Assembly: GCF_001905595.1 (NCBI RefSeq) | Contig: NZ_LIXI01000001.1 | Location: 682,001-746,000, forward strand | Direction: 5' to 3' | Length of the DNA stretch: 64,000 nt | Origin: Streptomyces sp. CB00316 | GTDB taxonomy: Bacteria; Actinomycetota; Actinomycetes; Streptomycetales; Streptomycetaceae | Part shown: one piece after another, positions 46,338 through 53,877 of the stretch | How positions within the stretch are numbered: the stretch's first letter is position 1 | How the letters are laid out: each line of letters starts with the position of its first letter | Made by a program: the position numbers and the translations under genes | Notes under the pieces: model-generated | Told to the model about the DNA's origin: nothing | Database searches by the model: none | Seen by the model: the letters and a program-made list of their open reading frames with translations, nothing else

Positions 46338-46526
46338 TCAGGGGTTGCAGCGGTGGGTGCGGGCGGCGAGTTCGGCGGCGGCGCGGCCGTGGTAGTCGGC
46401 GGAGAAGTCGCAGCCGGGGGCGGTGCAGGCGGCGACGTGCTTGGTGCGGCCCCGGCCGTCGTAGTGGGTGCCGACCTGGACGGGGCCGATGCGGAGCACG
46501 TTCGTGAAGCGGTTCGGGCGCGGCAT
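46338..46526 (-). CDS. Mobile element transfer protein, zinc-finger-like
   Basis: A 62-residue protein with the pattern RIGPVQVGTHYDGRGRTKH and a CxxxxC...H...C arrangement, seen in most pSAM2-type elements next to spdD. It is predicted to support transfer or intramycelial spread. ATG 46526. Confidence 0.8.
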   Translation of the reverse strand: MPRPNRFTNVLRIGPVQVGTHYDGRGRTKHVAACTAPGCDFSADYHGRAAAELAARTHRCNP

Positions 46527-46529
46527 GGG

Positions 46530-46715
46530 TCAGTCCTCCTGTCGGAGGCTGTTGCCGGGGAACTCGGCGCGGATGCGGGTGGCTTCGGCCGGGTCGGTGG
46601 TGCGGTCGGCGGCCTCTTCCGCAAGGAGCCGGGCCAGGGTGGGGCGGCCGGAGTCGGCCATTTCCCTGGCGGCATTGAGGTAGTCGGCGGGGCGGTTGAA
46701 GTTGAGCGGGGCCAT
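46530..46715 (-). CDS. Hypothetical AICE protein, 61 aa
   Basis: A small mainly helical soluble protein (starts MAPLNFNRPADYLNAAREM). It lies four bp upstream of the transfer-protein gene in the same orientation. No domain recognised. Confidence 0.6.
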   Translation of the reverse strand: MAPLNFNRPADYLNAAREMADSGRPTLARLLAEEAADRTTDPAEATRIRAEFPGNSLRQED

Positions 46716-46733
46716 GCTGTTGTCCCTTTCTGA

Positions 46734-47423
46734 TCAGTCGAGTTGGGCGGTGATGGCGTCGGCGAGGGGTGCGGGGACGCCGAGGCGGGCGCGCAGGGTG
46801 GCGGGGTCGATGCGGTGGCCGGTGGTGGCGCGGTGGGTGTCGGCCAGCTTCCGGGCGTGGTCGAGCAGCGCCGGAGGAACCGGCACAGTCGGTGCCGTGA
46901 CCGGGACGGGTACCGGTGCCGGGTCTGTCTCAGGGGCGGGTACGGGTGGGAGTTCGGGGGTCGGGTCGGGAGCCCGTTCCACCGTTACGGCCGGGACGGG
47001 TTCAGCGGCCGGAGAGACCGGCGGTGCGGCTACCACGGGGGCGGGGTCGGTCTCGGTCGGTGCAGCCGTGGGGCTGTGGACGAGGAGGGTGCCGCCGAGG
47101 AAGGCGAGGGCGGGCCAGCCGGCGACGAGGATGCGGAGCCAGGCCGGGACGTCGCCCAGGTCGAGGAGTCCGGCGGTGGCGACGTTCGCGCCGAGTGATG
47201 CGGCCAGGGCGATGATGAACCAGGCCCAGGCGGCGCGGTTGTCGGCGGTGGTGCGCATGCGTCGCCAGGCGGCGACGAGGAGCAGGTCGACGCTGACGGG
47301 GTAGGCCCAGGCTTTCCAGCCGTCCTGTCCGGCTGCTTCGGCCAGGTCGTGCAGGTGGGCGAAGGACAGGGCGCCGGCGATGACGGCCTGGATGAGTACG
47401 GCGTCGATGCGGATGCGGGGCAC
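46734..47423 (-). CDS. SpdB-like DUF2637 membrane protein
   Basis: A 229-residue protein with four N-terminal membrane segments (DUF2637; VDLLLVAAWR and AWAWFIIALAASLGANVATAG are typical), followed by a Pro/Val/Thr-rich stretch and a C-terminal helical domain like those of actinobacterial SpdB. The GTG at 47423 stands 8 bases after AAAGGAGG; the GTG three codons earlier overlaps the ribosome site. Part of the spread gene set. Confidence 0.85.
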   Translation of the reverse strand: MPRIRIDAVLIQAVIAGALSFAHLHDLAEAAGQDGWKAWAYPVSVDLLLVAAWRRMRTTADNRAAWAWFIIALAASLGANVATAGLLDLGDVPAWLRILVAGWPALAFLGGTLLVHSPTAAPTETDPAPVVAAPPVSPAAEPVPAVTVERAPDPTPELPPVPAPETDPAPVPVPVTAPTVPVPPALLDHARKLADTHRATTGHRIDPATLRARLGVPAPLADAITAQLD

Positions 47424-47503
47424 GGGATTCACCTCCTTTCAGGGGTGGGCCGGTGCCGGGCGGGGAACGGGGCCGCCGCCGGGCACCGGGGCGCGAGGGG
47501 TGG

Positions 47504-47701
47504 TCAGGCGTCGGGGTCGGTGCCGGAGCCGAGGCAGTTGAGGCAGAGGCCGTCCTGCTGGCCGACCGGGCGGCGCTTGCGTCCGACCCGCACCGTGATC
47601 GCGACGTTCCCGGTCCCGCCGCACGGCTGACACGAGGCCGGTTCGGCCGGGGCGGGGGCGGTGGTGGTCGGGGTCTTCGTGGTGGTCCGTTTGGTGGCCA
47701 T
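47504..47701 (-). CDS. Small zinc-ribbon protein of the AICE
   Basis: A 65-residue protein with CQPCGGTGNV and CLNCLGSG, a DnaJ-like zinc ribbon after a Thr/Pro/Ala-rich start. ATG 47701 follows GGAAGGAA. It is the first of the small genes after traSA. Related in layout to the 45718 protein. Confidence 0.65.
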   Translation of the reverse strand: MATKRTTTKTPTTTAPAPAEPASCQPCGGTGNVAITVRVGRKRRPVGQQDGLCLNCLGSGTDPDA

Positions 47702-47788
47702 GGCGGGGGTTCCTTCCGGTTCCAGGCATGGGCGGGGTAGGGACCTGACGCGAGACGGTCGCGCCAACCGGCTGTGCGGGGTGGGGAG

Positions 47789-49141
47789 TTAGCTGGTTGC
47801 CGGGCGGGGCTTGAGGAGCGGCGAGCCCGGGGCCGGCGCGGCCGGGACCACGGGCCGGTACGGGGCCAGGGCGGCGAGGTGCGGGGTGAGGTGGGCGTAC
47901 TCGCGGCAGATGGCGACCGCTTCGGCGGGGGTCATGGCGGGGGTGCGGATGCGGGACCAGCCGCCGGAGGAGTCCCCGGCGACCGCGACACCGGGACGGT
48001 CCGGGGGGATGGTGGTGACCGCGAAAACGGCGTCGGGGGCGATGTCGCCGAGGCCCATGTCGGCGGTCTGCTTGTCGTTGACGCGGTGGACGACACGGCC
48101 GGTGAGCTGGGCGCGGAGCATGGTGGCGCCTTTGCCGAGGTCGGAGCCGAAGCGCTGCCCGCAGACCTCCAGGTAGATCCCGACCGCGCGGGCCATCTGC
48201 GCGAGCCGGATCATGTGCGTCACCATCCGGTCCCGCCGGTCCTCGTCCTTCTTGGCCGAGACGAGGAAGAGTTCCGCGACCTCGTCGACCAGGACCACGA
48301 GCGGCACCGGCCTCACCTTGGCGGGCAGGCCCCACAGGTCCGAGACGCCGTGGTCGCTGAGGAGGTCGAAGCGCTCTTCCATCTCGCCCACGAGGGCTTC
48401 CAGTAGGCCGGATGCTTCGTCGGGGGTAATGGCGAGGGCGGAGAGGCGGGGCGCGTACCCGCGCTGTTCGACACCCCGCTTGCAGTCGATGCCAACCAGG
48501 CCGACCGGGAGCTTGGCCAAGCCGGCCACGAGGTTGCGCTGATACATCGACTTGCCCGACTGGTTCGCACCCAGCGTCAGGGCGTGCGGGATCTTCTGGT
48601 AGTCCCGGACGAAGGCGGTGCCGTCCTCCCGCAGAGCCACCGGGACGACCAGCGGGCCGGCGGTAATGTTGCGGGGGAGGCGGCGGGGCATCTTCACCCG
48701 GCGCAGCACGTCGTAGCCGGTCATCCGCAGTTCCACGAACCCAGGCTTCACCTCCACCACATGCACCGACTGAACACCCCAGGCGTGCCGCAACCGCTCC
48801 GAGGCGGCGGCGACATCGGCAGGCTCCAGACCGGCGGGAAGGCGGAGGATCGCCCGCATCCCCGTGGTCGAGTAGCGGACCCGGCGAACCTGCGGGGGAA
48901 CCGGCTGGACATCCTGCCGGCGGGCCACGTTGCGGACCATGAACGCCCGCAGGCGGGACGGCTGGACCGTCAACCCGCACACATCCATCGTCGCCCGGTA
49001 CGTGACCGCGAACCGGACCCGGGCAACCGGGGCGCCCACCAGCGACCAGAACACCCGAGGAGACCGGGCCTTGGCGTAGGCGAGGCCACCGGCGGCCGAT
49101 AAGGCCCCCGCAACCTCGATCACCGTGGACAGGTCCGACAT
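47789..49141 (-). CDS. traSA: FtsK/SpoIIIE-type DNA translocase, TraSA-like
   Basis: A 450-residue AICE transfer ATPase. Walker A is GANQSGKS (about 196-203), Walker B LVVLVDEVAE, and a conserved arginine-finger region follows. N-terminal hydrophobic segments anchor it to the membrane. Such a single protein moves double-stranded DNA between hyphae, without a relaxase or mating channel. It follows the SCO3933-like gene by two bases. Confidence 0.92.
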   Translation of the reverse strand: MSDLSTVIEVAGALSAAGGLAYAKARSPRVFWSLVGAPVARVRFAVTYRATMDVCGLTVQPSRLRAFMVRNVARRQDVQPVPPQVRRVRYSTTGMRAILRLPAGLEPADVAAASERLRHAWGVQSVHVVEVKPGFVELRMTGYDVLRRVKMPRRLPRNITAGPLVVPVALREDGTAFVRDYQKIPHALTLGANQSGKSMYQRNLVAGLAKLPVGLVGIDCKRGVEQRGYAPRLSALAITPDEASGLLEALVGEMEERFDLLSDHGVSDLWGLPAKVRPVPLVVLVDEVAELFLVSAKKDEDRRDRMVTHMIRLAQMARAVGIYLEVCGQRFGSDLGKGATMLRAQLTGRVVHRVNDKQTADMGLGDIAPDAVFAVTTIPPDRPGVAVAGDSSGGWSRIRTPAMTPAEAVAICREYAHLTPHLAALAPYRPVVPAAPAPGSPLLKPRPATS

Positions 49142-49143
49142 GA

Positions 49144-49476
49144 TCAGGCCCCCAGCGGGGTCACAGCGACCGCGCGGAAGCTGATCCCGTGCCGGGTCTG
49201 GCCGTTGAACGTGTTCTCCCAGTCCCGGGCCTTGAGCCCGACGACCGTGACCGGGGTGCCGGGGGCCAGGTTCTCCGGGACGCCCGTGTTCGGCACGGTC
49301 ACCTGGTAGAGGTTGCCCTCCCCCTCGTCCGCGACCAGCAGACCCACCGTCGCGAGCGGGGCACCGGTCTCCCGGTCGATCGCGATCTCACCGGTCTGCT
49401 TGCTCACGAGCTTCGGCGTCGGAGGCGTCGCCACGAACACGACAGCGGTCGAAACGTCGATCTTGAACGACGGCAT
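49144..49476 (-). CDS. SCO3933-like AICE regulatory protein
   Basis: A 110-residue protein with a beta-rich OB-like pattern (VGLLVADEGEGNLYQVTVP; GTPVTVVGLKARDWEN), typical of the first gene of the AICE tra operon. It is divergent from korSA across the operator region and so is the first gene of the long leftward operon. Confidence 0.8.
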   Translation of the reverse strand: MPSFKIDVSTAVVFVATPPTPKLVSKQTGEIAIDRETGAPLATVGLLVADEGEGNLYQVTVPNTGVPENLAPGTPVTVVGLKARDWENTFNGQTRHGISFRAVAVTPLGA

Positions 49477-49530
49477 CTGATACTCCCTGGATTGATGTGG
49501 AGCAGCCCAAAGTGGACCCTCAGAGGCTCA

Positions 49531-49585
49531 CTGTCCTGGGACTGCGAGCCGCTAAGCAAGATAATGACCCGCAGTCCTGGGACTG
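49531..49585. promoter_or_regulatory. Divergent operator region with paired TCCTGGGAC sites
   Basis: Two copies of a palindrome lie in the korSA/tra divergent gap: GTCCTGGGAC within 49532-49542, and CAGTCC-TG-GGACTG at 49572-49585 (perfect 6-bp arms). GATAAT at 49560 could be a -10. The sites are the likely targets of the adjacent GntR repressor. Confidence 0.65.
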
Positions 49586-49618
49586 TGTTTGACTTAGTTC
49601 TGACGAGAGGGGTTCGGG

Positions 49619-50413
49619 ATGGCGCCCAAGTGGCGAGAGCTGGCAGACAAGCTGGCTGAACAGATCCGGCGTGGTGACTACGCTCCCGGTAAGCAGCTTC
49701 CGCACATTCGGGTGCTTGTGGAGGCGGGCGAGGGTTCCAAGTCCACCGTTCACGCCGCCTACAAGGCGCTCGAAGCCGAAGGTCTGGTCACTTCATCCCG
49801 AGGGCATGGCACGGTCGTGCGCCAGCAGGCGCCTCTCAAGCGTCTCGGCGTCGCCCGGTACGACAAGGCCAAGTGGCGGGATGGCGACGAGGTGGCGTTC
49901 ATCGCGGACCGTGTAGCAAGTGGACGTGCATACCGCCGGAACGAGCAGACGCAGACTGTCAGCCTTGTGGAGGCTCCCCCCGCCGTGTCGGAAGCGCACG
50001 GACTGCCCGCAGGAGCTGAGGTGTATGCACGGGCGCGACTTGTGAAGGAAGGCGACCAGCCCACCCACACGTTGACGAGCTACTACCGGCCCGAACATGT
50101 CGAGGGAACCCGCATCGTTGACCCGACTCCCGGGCCCGCCGGCCGGGGTGGAGGGTTCCGGGTGCTCTATGACGCCGGTTACGAGATCGACCATATGAAG
50201 GAACGGATCTTCGCTCGGCCGGCCACAGCGGACGAGTCAAAGCTTCTTCAGCTCCCGCCGGGCGAACCGGTGGTCGAACTGCACCGGACGACGTACACGG
50301 CCGATGGCACGGTCGTGGAGGTCGCCATTGGGGTGCACGCGGCATCGCGCTTCGCCTGGGAATACGAGTTCCAAGTACCTGACTCGGCGACGGACAAGGA
50401 AGACCCGAAGTGA
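49619..50413 (+). CDS. korSA: GntR/HutC-type repressor, KorSA-like
   Basis: A 264-residue regulator: N-terminal GntR winged helix (LADKLAEQIRRGDYAPGKQLPHIRVLVEAGEGSKSTVHAAYKAL, in two parts) and a C-terminal UTRA ligand domain (ARARLVKEGDQP ... FARPATADES). In pSAM2, KorSA represses transfer and replication genes. It is divergent from the tra operon and coupled to the YdcF-like gene (GTGA). Confidence 0.9.
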   Translation: MAPKWRELADKLAEQIRRGDYAPGKQLPHIRVLVEAGEGSKSTVHAAYKALEAEGLVTSSRGHGTVVRQQAPLKRLGVARYDKAKWRDGDEVAFIADRVASGRAYRRNEQTQTVSLVEAPPAVSEAHGLPAGAEVYARARLVKEGDQPTHTLTSYYRPEHVEGTRIVDPTPGPAGRGGGFRVLYDAGYEIDHMKERIFARPATADESKLLQLPPGEPVVELHRTTYTADGTVVEVAIGVHAASRFAWEYEFQVPDSATDKEDPK

Positions 50414-51075
50414 TCTCCACACAGGACTGGGAAGACGCCCGGCGCATTTGGAGCTACCACCAGATGGGCCACACCCTTCAACCCTGCTCCGTTGCTATCG
50501 GGCTCGGCAGTCATGACCTTGGAGTCGCTGACACGTCGGTAGATCTCTACAAGCGTGGGATGGTGCCGCTCCTGCTCTTCACGGGGGCCACGAGCCCCAC
50601 AACCCGGACGCGAATGCCCCGGGGCGAAGCTGTCCACTACCGAGAGCGGGCACTCGAATTGGGTGTTCCCAGTGCGGCTGTCCTTGTGGAGCCGAGAGCG
50701 CGCAACACAGGTGAGAACATCCGCTTCTCGCGGGAAGTGCTGGAGGAGGAGGGCGTCGAGGTGGCCTCCGTTCTCCTCATCAGCAAGCCGTACGAGGAGC
50801 GGCGGGCGTACGCCACTGCCCGAAAGCTGTGGCCTGAGGTGGAGATCGTCAGCGCTTCGACGCCGATGACCCTGGACGAGTACGTGGACTCCATCGGCGA
50901 CACCCGTTTGGTGATCGACATGCTTATGGGCGCATTGCAGCGCCTGATGATCTACCCGGATCAGGGATTCATGATCAGCCAGCCCGTACCTGCCGACGTA
51001 TCCGAGGCGTACCAGCGCCTCCGCCAAGCCGGTTTCACCAGCCGACTCCTGGCCACCGATTCGCCCTCCGCTTGA
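50410..51075 (+). CDS. YdcF-like DUF218 protein
   Basis: A 221-residue single-domain cytosolic YdcF/DUF218 protein. GLGSHDLGVAD, LFTGATSPTTRTRM, VEPRARNTGENI and LLISKPYEERRA are the conserved blocks around the nucleotide-like pocket. No membrane segment, unlike SanA/ElyC. It overlaps korSA by four bases, in the place where a Nudix-type immunity gene often stands. Its role in the element is unknown. Confidence 0.85.
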   Translation: MISTQDWEDARRIWSYHQMGHTLQPCSVAIGLGSHDLGVADTSVDLYKRGMVPLLLFTGATSPTTRTRMPRGEAVHYRERALELGVPSAAVLVEPRARNTGENIRFSREVLEEEGVEVASVLLISKPYEERRAYATARKLWPEVEIVSASTPMTLDEYVDSIGDTRLVIDMLMGALQRLMIYPDQGFMISQPVPADVSEAYQRLRQAGFTSRLLATDSPSA

Positions 51076-51302
51076 CCGATGCCGAGAGCTGTTACAGGTT
51101 TCTCTACCTCATCAAGGCACCCGGCTGCGCTCCGCTCCGCCGGGCGCGCTTCCCGGCTCTGGCTGCGCCCGCGCTCCTGCCTTCGGCCCGCTCGGCGCTG
51201 CCGCCGCCGACGCGCGCCCGCAGTGGATAGGCCCGTGGGGCATGAGACGAGAACCAAGCCCGCGGCTTCAAGAGGATGCCTCCGGCGGGGGCGCTCAGAC
51301 TC

Positions 51303-51372
51303 CGGGATGGGACGGGGCGCCGTTCGCGAGTGCCGGCCGGAGCGGGGCGAGCGTCGTGGGGCTCCCATCCCG
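51303..51372. repeat. Alternative hairpin CGGGATGGGA / TCCCATCCCG
   Basis: CGGGATGGGA at 51303-51312 can pair with TCCCATCCCG at 51363-51372. The latter is also an arm of the larger palindrome, so the two folds exclude each other. Confidence 0.6.
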
Positions 51373-51511
51373 ACCACCTTCGACCCAGGCAGAGCCGAGC
51401 AGTCGCGGCCCAGGGCGTCAAGGTCGTTCGTACAGTGGCGCGCTCCACCTTGACGCCCTGAACCACGACCGCTCCACGGAGTGTGGGTCGAAGGCGGACG
51501 GGATGGGAGCC
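51360..51511. repeat. 152-nt imperfect palindrome
   Basis: Three paired blocks: 51360-51372 with 51499-51511 (13/13 bp), 51373-51387 with 51484-51498 (13/15), and 51411-51424 with 51447-51460 (14/14). A 22-nt loop is left at the tip, and a weakly paired 23-nt internal region joins the blocks. Confidence 0.85.
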
Positions 51512-51643
51512 GGGGTGAGTAGAGGGTGACTGGAGACAAGGGCGATGCCAAAACAGCCAAACCCCCTTCCAGGTCGCCCGCGTCGTGCCAAAATCAGGCT
51601 GCCTCTAGACCGTAACGCGCCTGTACGACCGAAGAAGGAATTT

Positions 51644-52417
51644 ATGGCAAAGACCAACTATGCGGGGAACCGAATTTCTCTCACGTTGGAAGAAGTTCTG
51701 GCGATCCGAAAGAAGCTGACGGAGAGCGCGTTAGGATCCAAAGATTTCGGTGGAGAGCAGCCACTCGACGAAAATAAGCTCTCATCGGCTGTAGAGCGCC
51801 AGAATACCGGAATGACAGATAATCGCGGTATCTATCGGGCTAAGTACGAAAGGCCCCACGAGAAGGCGGCTACTCTTTTCTATGGAATCGCCAAAAATCA
51901 TGCCTTCGAGAATGGGAATAAGCGTACAGCTCTAGTGTGCGCCCTGGTCTCACTGGAGCGTAACGGATTCGATCTCTGCAACACCACCGAGGAAGACCTG
52001 TATCAGATGGCGACGTCGGTGGTGGCTGGCACCTTCCCCATCGGGAAGACGGAGGTGCGAGAATCTGAGTCCGAGGTGCGATCCCTAAGCGCTTGGATCC
52101 GGAAGAGAATACAACGAAAATCTTTCGGAGATCACGTGATGAGCTTCAAAGATCTCCGCAGGCTCCTTATTGCCCACGGCTGCACTTTCGACGCGCACGA
52201 AAATAACTTCATCAGAATTCGCCGGGGGTCGCTGACGGTGAAAACGGGGTATCCGAGGGAGAACTTCGATGTCGCCGTTTCGGAAATTAAGAAGATTCGC
52301 CGAAGGTTGAAGCTGGATAAGCTCGGCAGTAGTCGAGAATTTTACGACATCGACAACGCGGTAGACAATTTCGTGAGCGAGTATCGCGATCTCTTGGAAC
52401 GACTCGCTGATGCATAG
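51644..52417 (+). CDS. Doc/Fic domain joined to HicA-like domain
   Basis: A 257-residue protein. Residues 10-130 are Doc-like (LTLEEVLAIRK; EKAATLFYGIAKNHAFENGNKRTA), but the acidic residue of the Fic loop is Asn90. Residues 165-225 resemble HicA in order of helices and strands (SFKDLRRLLIAHGC ... FIRIRRGSLTVKTGYP), with Asn187 where the catalytic His is expected. The gene is AT-richer than its neighbours and has a TTA codon at codon 30. ATG 51644 follows AAGGA. No Phd-like antitoxin gene is adjacent. The HicA assignment is tentative. Confidence 0.7.
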   Translation: MAKTNYAGNRISLTLEEVLAIRKKLTESALGSKDFGGEQPLDENKLSSAVERQNTGMTDNRGIYRAKYERPHEKAATLFYGIAKNHAFENGNKRTALVCALVSLERNGFDLCNTTEEDLYQMATSVVAGTFPIGKTEVRESESEVRSLSAWIRKRIQRKSFGDHVMSFKDLRRLLIAHGCTFDAHENNFIRIRRGSLTVKTGYPRENFDVAVSEIKKIRRRLKLDKLGSSREFYDIDNAVDNFVSEYRDLLERLADA

Positions 52418-52651
52418 GGGCCCTGCCTGCCCCGCGCTCCTATGTTCAGCTATCCGGGAGCTCATGGTCGGTTAGGCGACCGAGTCCTGTTGAGTCCGGC
52501 CGGGGCTAGCCTTGCCTGGCGCGGTCATACAGCAGCGGAGTACCGCAACCACAGCAACCGCCCCCGTACGCCACTACCTCTCCGGAGTTGAGTAGCGGCC
52601 GGAATGACCACCGCTGACCGATCCGGCTAGAGCTACGGATCAGAAGGTCTC

Positions 52652-52675
52652 TGACATCTACCGCTGACATCAACG
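52652..52675 (+). repeat. Arm-type repeat pair, right side of AICE
   Basis: TGACATC at 52652-52658 and 52665-52671, followed by AACG, repeats the left-end arrangement with the same 13-bp spacing. Confidence 0.6.
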
Positions 52676-52758
52676 ACGCTGGACAGGGGCGTACGTGGGC
52701 GTTCCTGTCCGGCCGTCGCGGTGGCGGGAGGTGGGGGCCGCAGCGGCGCCCGGCCGAA

Positions 52759-52805
52759 CTTACAAAGCAGATGTCGGCGGTTCGAAACCGTCCGCGCCCA
52801 CCAGC
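52759..52805 (+). repeat. attR core (47 bp)
   Basis: Identical to 41580-41626. It is a copy of the 3' part of the tRNA-Val gene and marks the right junction. Confidence 0.95.
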
Positions 52806-52814
52806 GCGACTCAC

Positions 52815-52845
52815 GCAGGCCCCGACCCTCACGGTCGGGGCCTGC
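52815..52845 (+). terminator. Original tRNA-Val terminator
   Basis: GCAGGCCCCGACC (52815-52827) pairs with GGTCGGGGCCTGC (52833-52845), a 13-bp stem. It lies just after attR and was probably the tRNA's own terminator before the element inserted. Confidence 0.75.
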
Positions 52846-52937
52846 GCCTTCTCGCGGGCGGCGTCCCACCGCATTGTCTCCCGTCCGCCCGGCCTCCGTG
52901 GTGAACGGAGTGTCCGCGCAGGGCGCACACTGGCGGT

Positions 52938-53183
52938 ATGGCCCTACCCAGAACGCATCACTGCTCGGCATGCTCGGACGGCACCGCACCCGGTGATGTC
53001 CTCCACGAGGACATCGTGGTCGGGGCGCCGCTGTCCATGGAGGAGCTCACCGACGCGCAGCGTCTCGACCGGTTCGCGCTCAAGTACGCCCACGACGGTT
53101 GCCAGGTCAGAGAGGTGCGGAAGGTCCCGCACGACACCTTGAGCGGTTACGCCTGGGCCGTCCGCTTCAGCGAGGGTTCGTAG
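52938..53183 (+). CDS. Hypothetical protein, 81 aa
   Basis: A small soluble protein (MALPRTHHCSACSDG) with a CxxC-like start and no known domain. It is the first chromosomal gene right of the AICE. The ribosome site is weak; it may instead begin at a nearby GTG. Confidence 0.45.
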   Translation: MALPRTHHCSACSDGTAPGDVLHEDIVVGAPLSMEELTDAQRLDRFALKYAHDGCQVREVRKVPHDTLSGYAWAVRFSEGS

Positions 53184-53218
53184 CGTCGTGTCGACGTAGC
53201 GGACGCGTGGAGGGAGCC

Positions 53219-53659
53219 GTGTGGAATGGGCGCACCCGGCCCGGCGTTGTGGAGTGGGTGACCGAGAACAGCCGTGGTGATCCGGATGTCCCGCCGCCCG
53301 AACAGGAAGCGGTACGGCAGCGGCTCGTGGCGGAACACGCTGGCACGAGCGAGCGTATGGCGGCGCTGAGCCGTGACTTCGAGGCGATCGTCGAGGCGAA
53401 CGCCCTGGTCGCCGTTGACGACGAGCATGATCCCGAGGGGTCCAGCACCGCTTTCGAGCGGGCGCACGTCGCCGCCCTGCTGGCGCAGGCGCGTGAGTAC
53501 CTGGCCGAGCTGGACCTGGCCATGGATCGGCTGGCGAGCGGCGACTACGGCCGCTGTGAGGTGTGCGGAGAGCCCGTTCCGGCCGCCCGGCTGGAGGTAC
53601 GGCCGGCGGCTCCGACCTGCGTCGGCTGCGCGGACCGGAGTGCGGAGCGTCGCCGCTGA
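53219..53659 (+). CDS. DksA/TraR-type C4 zinc-finger protein
   Basis: A 146-residue protein with an N-terminal helical hairpin and a C-terminal C4 finger (CEVCGEPVPAARLEVRP ... CVGC), the DksA/TraR pattern. In E. coli DksA binds RNA polymerase in the stringent response; actinobacterial relatives are mostly untested. GTG 53219 follows GGAGGGA. Confidence 0.85.
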   Translation: MWNGRTRPGVVEWVTENSRGDPDVPPPEQEAVRQRLVAEHAGTSERMAALSRDFEAIVEANALVAVDDEHDPEGSSTAFERAHVAALLAQAREYLAELDLAMDRLASGDYGRCEVCGEPVPAARLEVRPAAPTCVGCADRSAERRR

Positions 53660-53877
53660 GCGTGCCTGTGCGACCCGGGGCCGTGACCGTGAACCCTTGA
53701 GCAATGACCGGCCGCCTACCCGCAGTTGTCGGTCGACACAGGTCGCGTACGTCTTCGTCCCCCGCCGCGGACCGTGGCGCGATACGTGCTCCATGATGGG
53801 CGCTGGAAAGCAGCGCGGCGGTGGCGGCGACCCTGCGGGTGCGGGCACGCTGCAACGTAACGGGGAAGGGCACAACC

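Larger units (their letters stand above)
51076..51643. other. Non-coding structured region of the AICE
   Basis: A 568-bp stretch with no convincing gene between the YdcF-like and Doc-HicA genes. It holds a CCCGGC/GCCGGG hairpin (51120-51144), the alternative hairpin 51303-51372, and the long palindrome 51360-51511. This would fit an origin of replication, a transfer locus (clt) or a structured RNA. A 33-codon in-frame extension of the Doc-HicA gene (from 51545) is basic and lacks a ribosome site. Confidence 0.6.
41580..52805 (-). mobile_element. AICE integrated in tRNA-Val(UAC)
   Basis: An 11.2-kb actinomycete integrative and conjugative element of the pSAM2 kind, flanked by 47-bp identical repeats (attL in the tRNA, attR beyond the Doc-HicA gene). 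It carries all core modules: Int and Xis for site-specific recombination, a RepSA-type initiator, an FtsK-like translocase for double-stranded DNA transfer, spread proteins, and a KorSA-type regulator. Cargo: a C5 methyltransferase, a YdcF-like protein and a Doc-HicA-like protein. All core genes look intact, so it may still be mobile. Confidence 0.93.
52418..52937. other. Right end of AICE and junction
   Basis: No gene is seen. It holds an inverted repeat GATCCG/CGGATC (52620-52641), the arm-type TGACATC pair (52652-52671), attR, and the chromosomal terminator of the tRNA (52815-52845). Confidence 0.6.

Noticed and set aside
51303..51511. Retron or CRISPR-like element
   Set aside because: No reverse transcriptase gene is near, and there are no regularly spaced repeats with unique spacers. 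It is a single palindrome.
41580..52805. Prophage
   Set aside because: No capsid, tail, portal or lysis genes are present. The gene set is that of a conjugative AICE.
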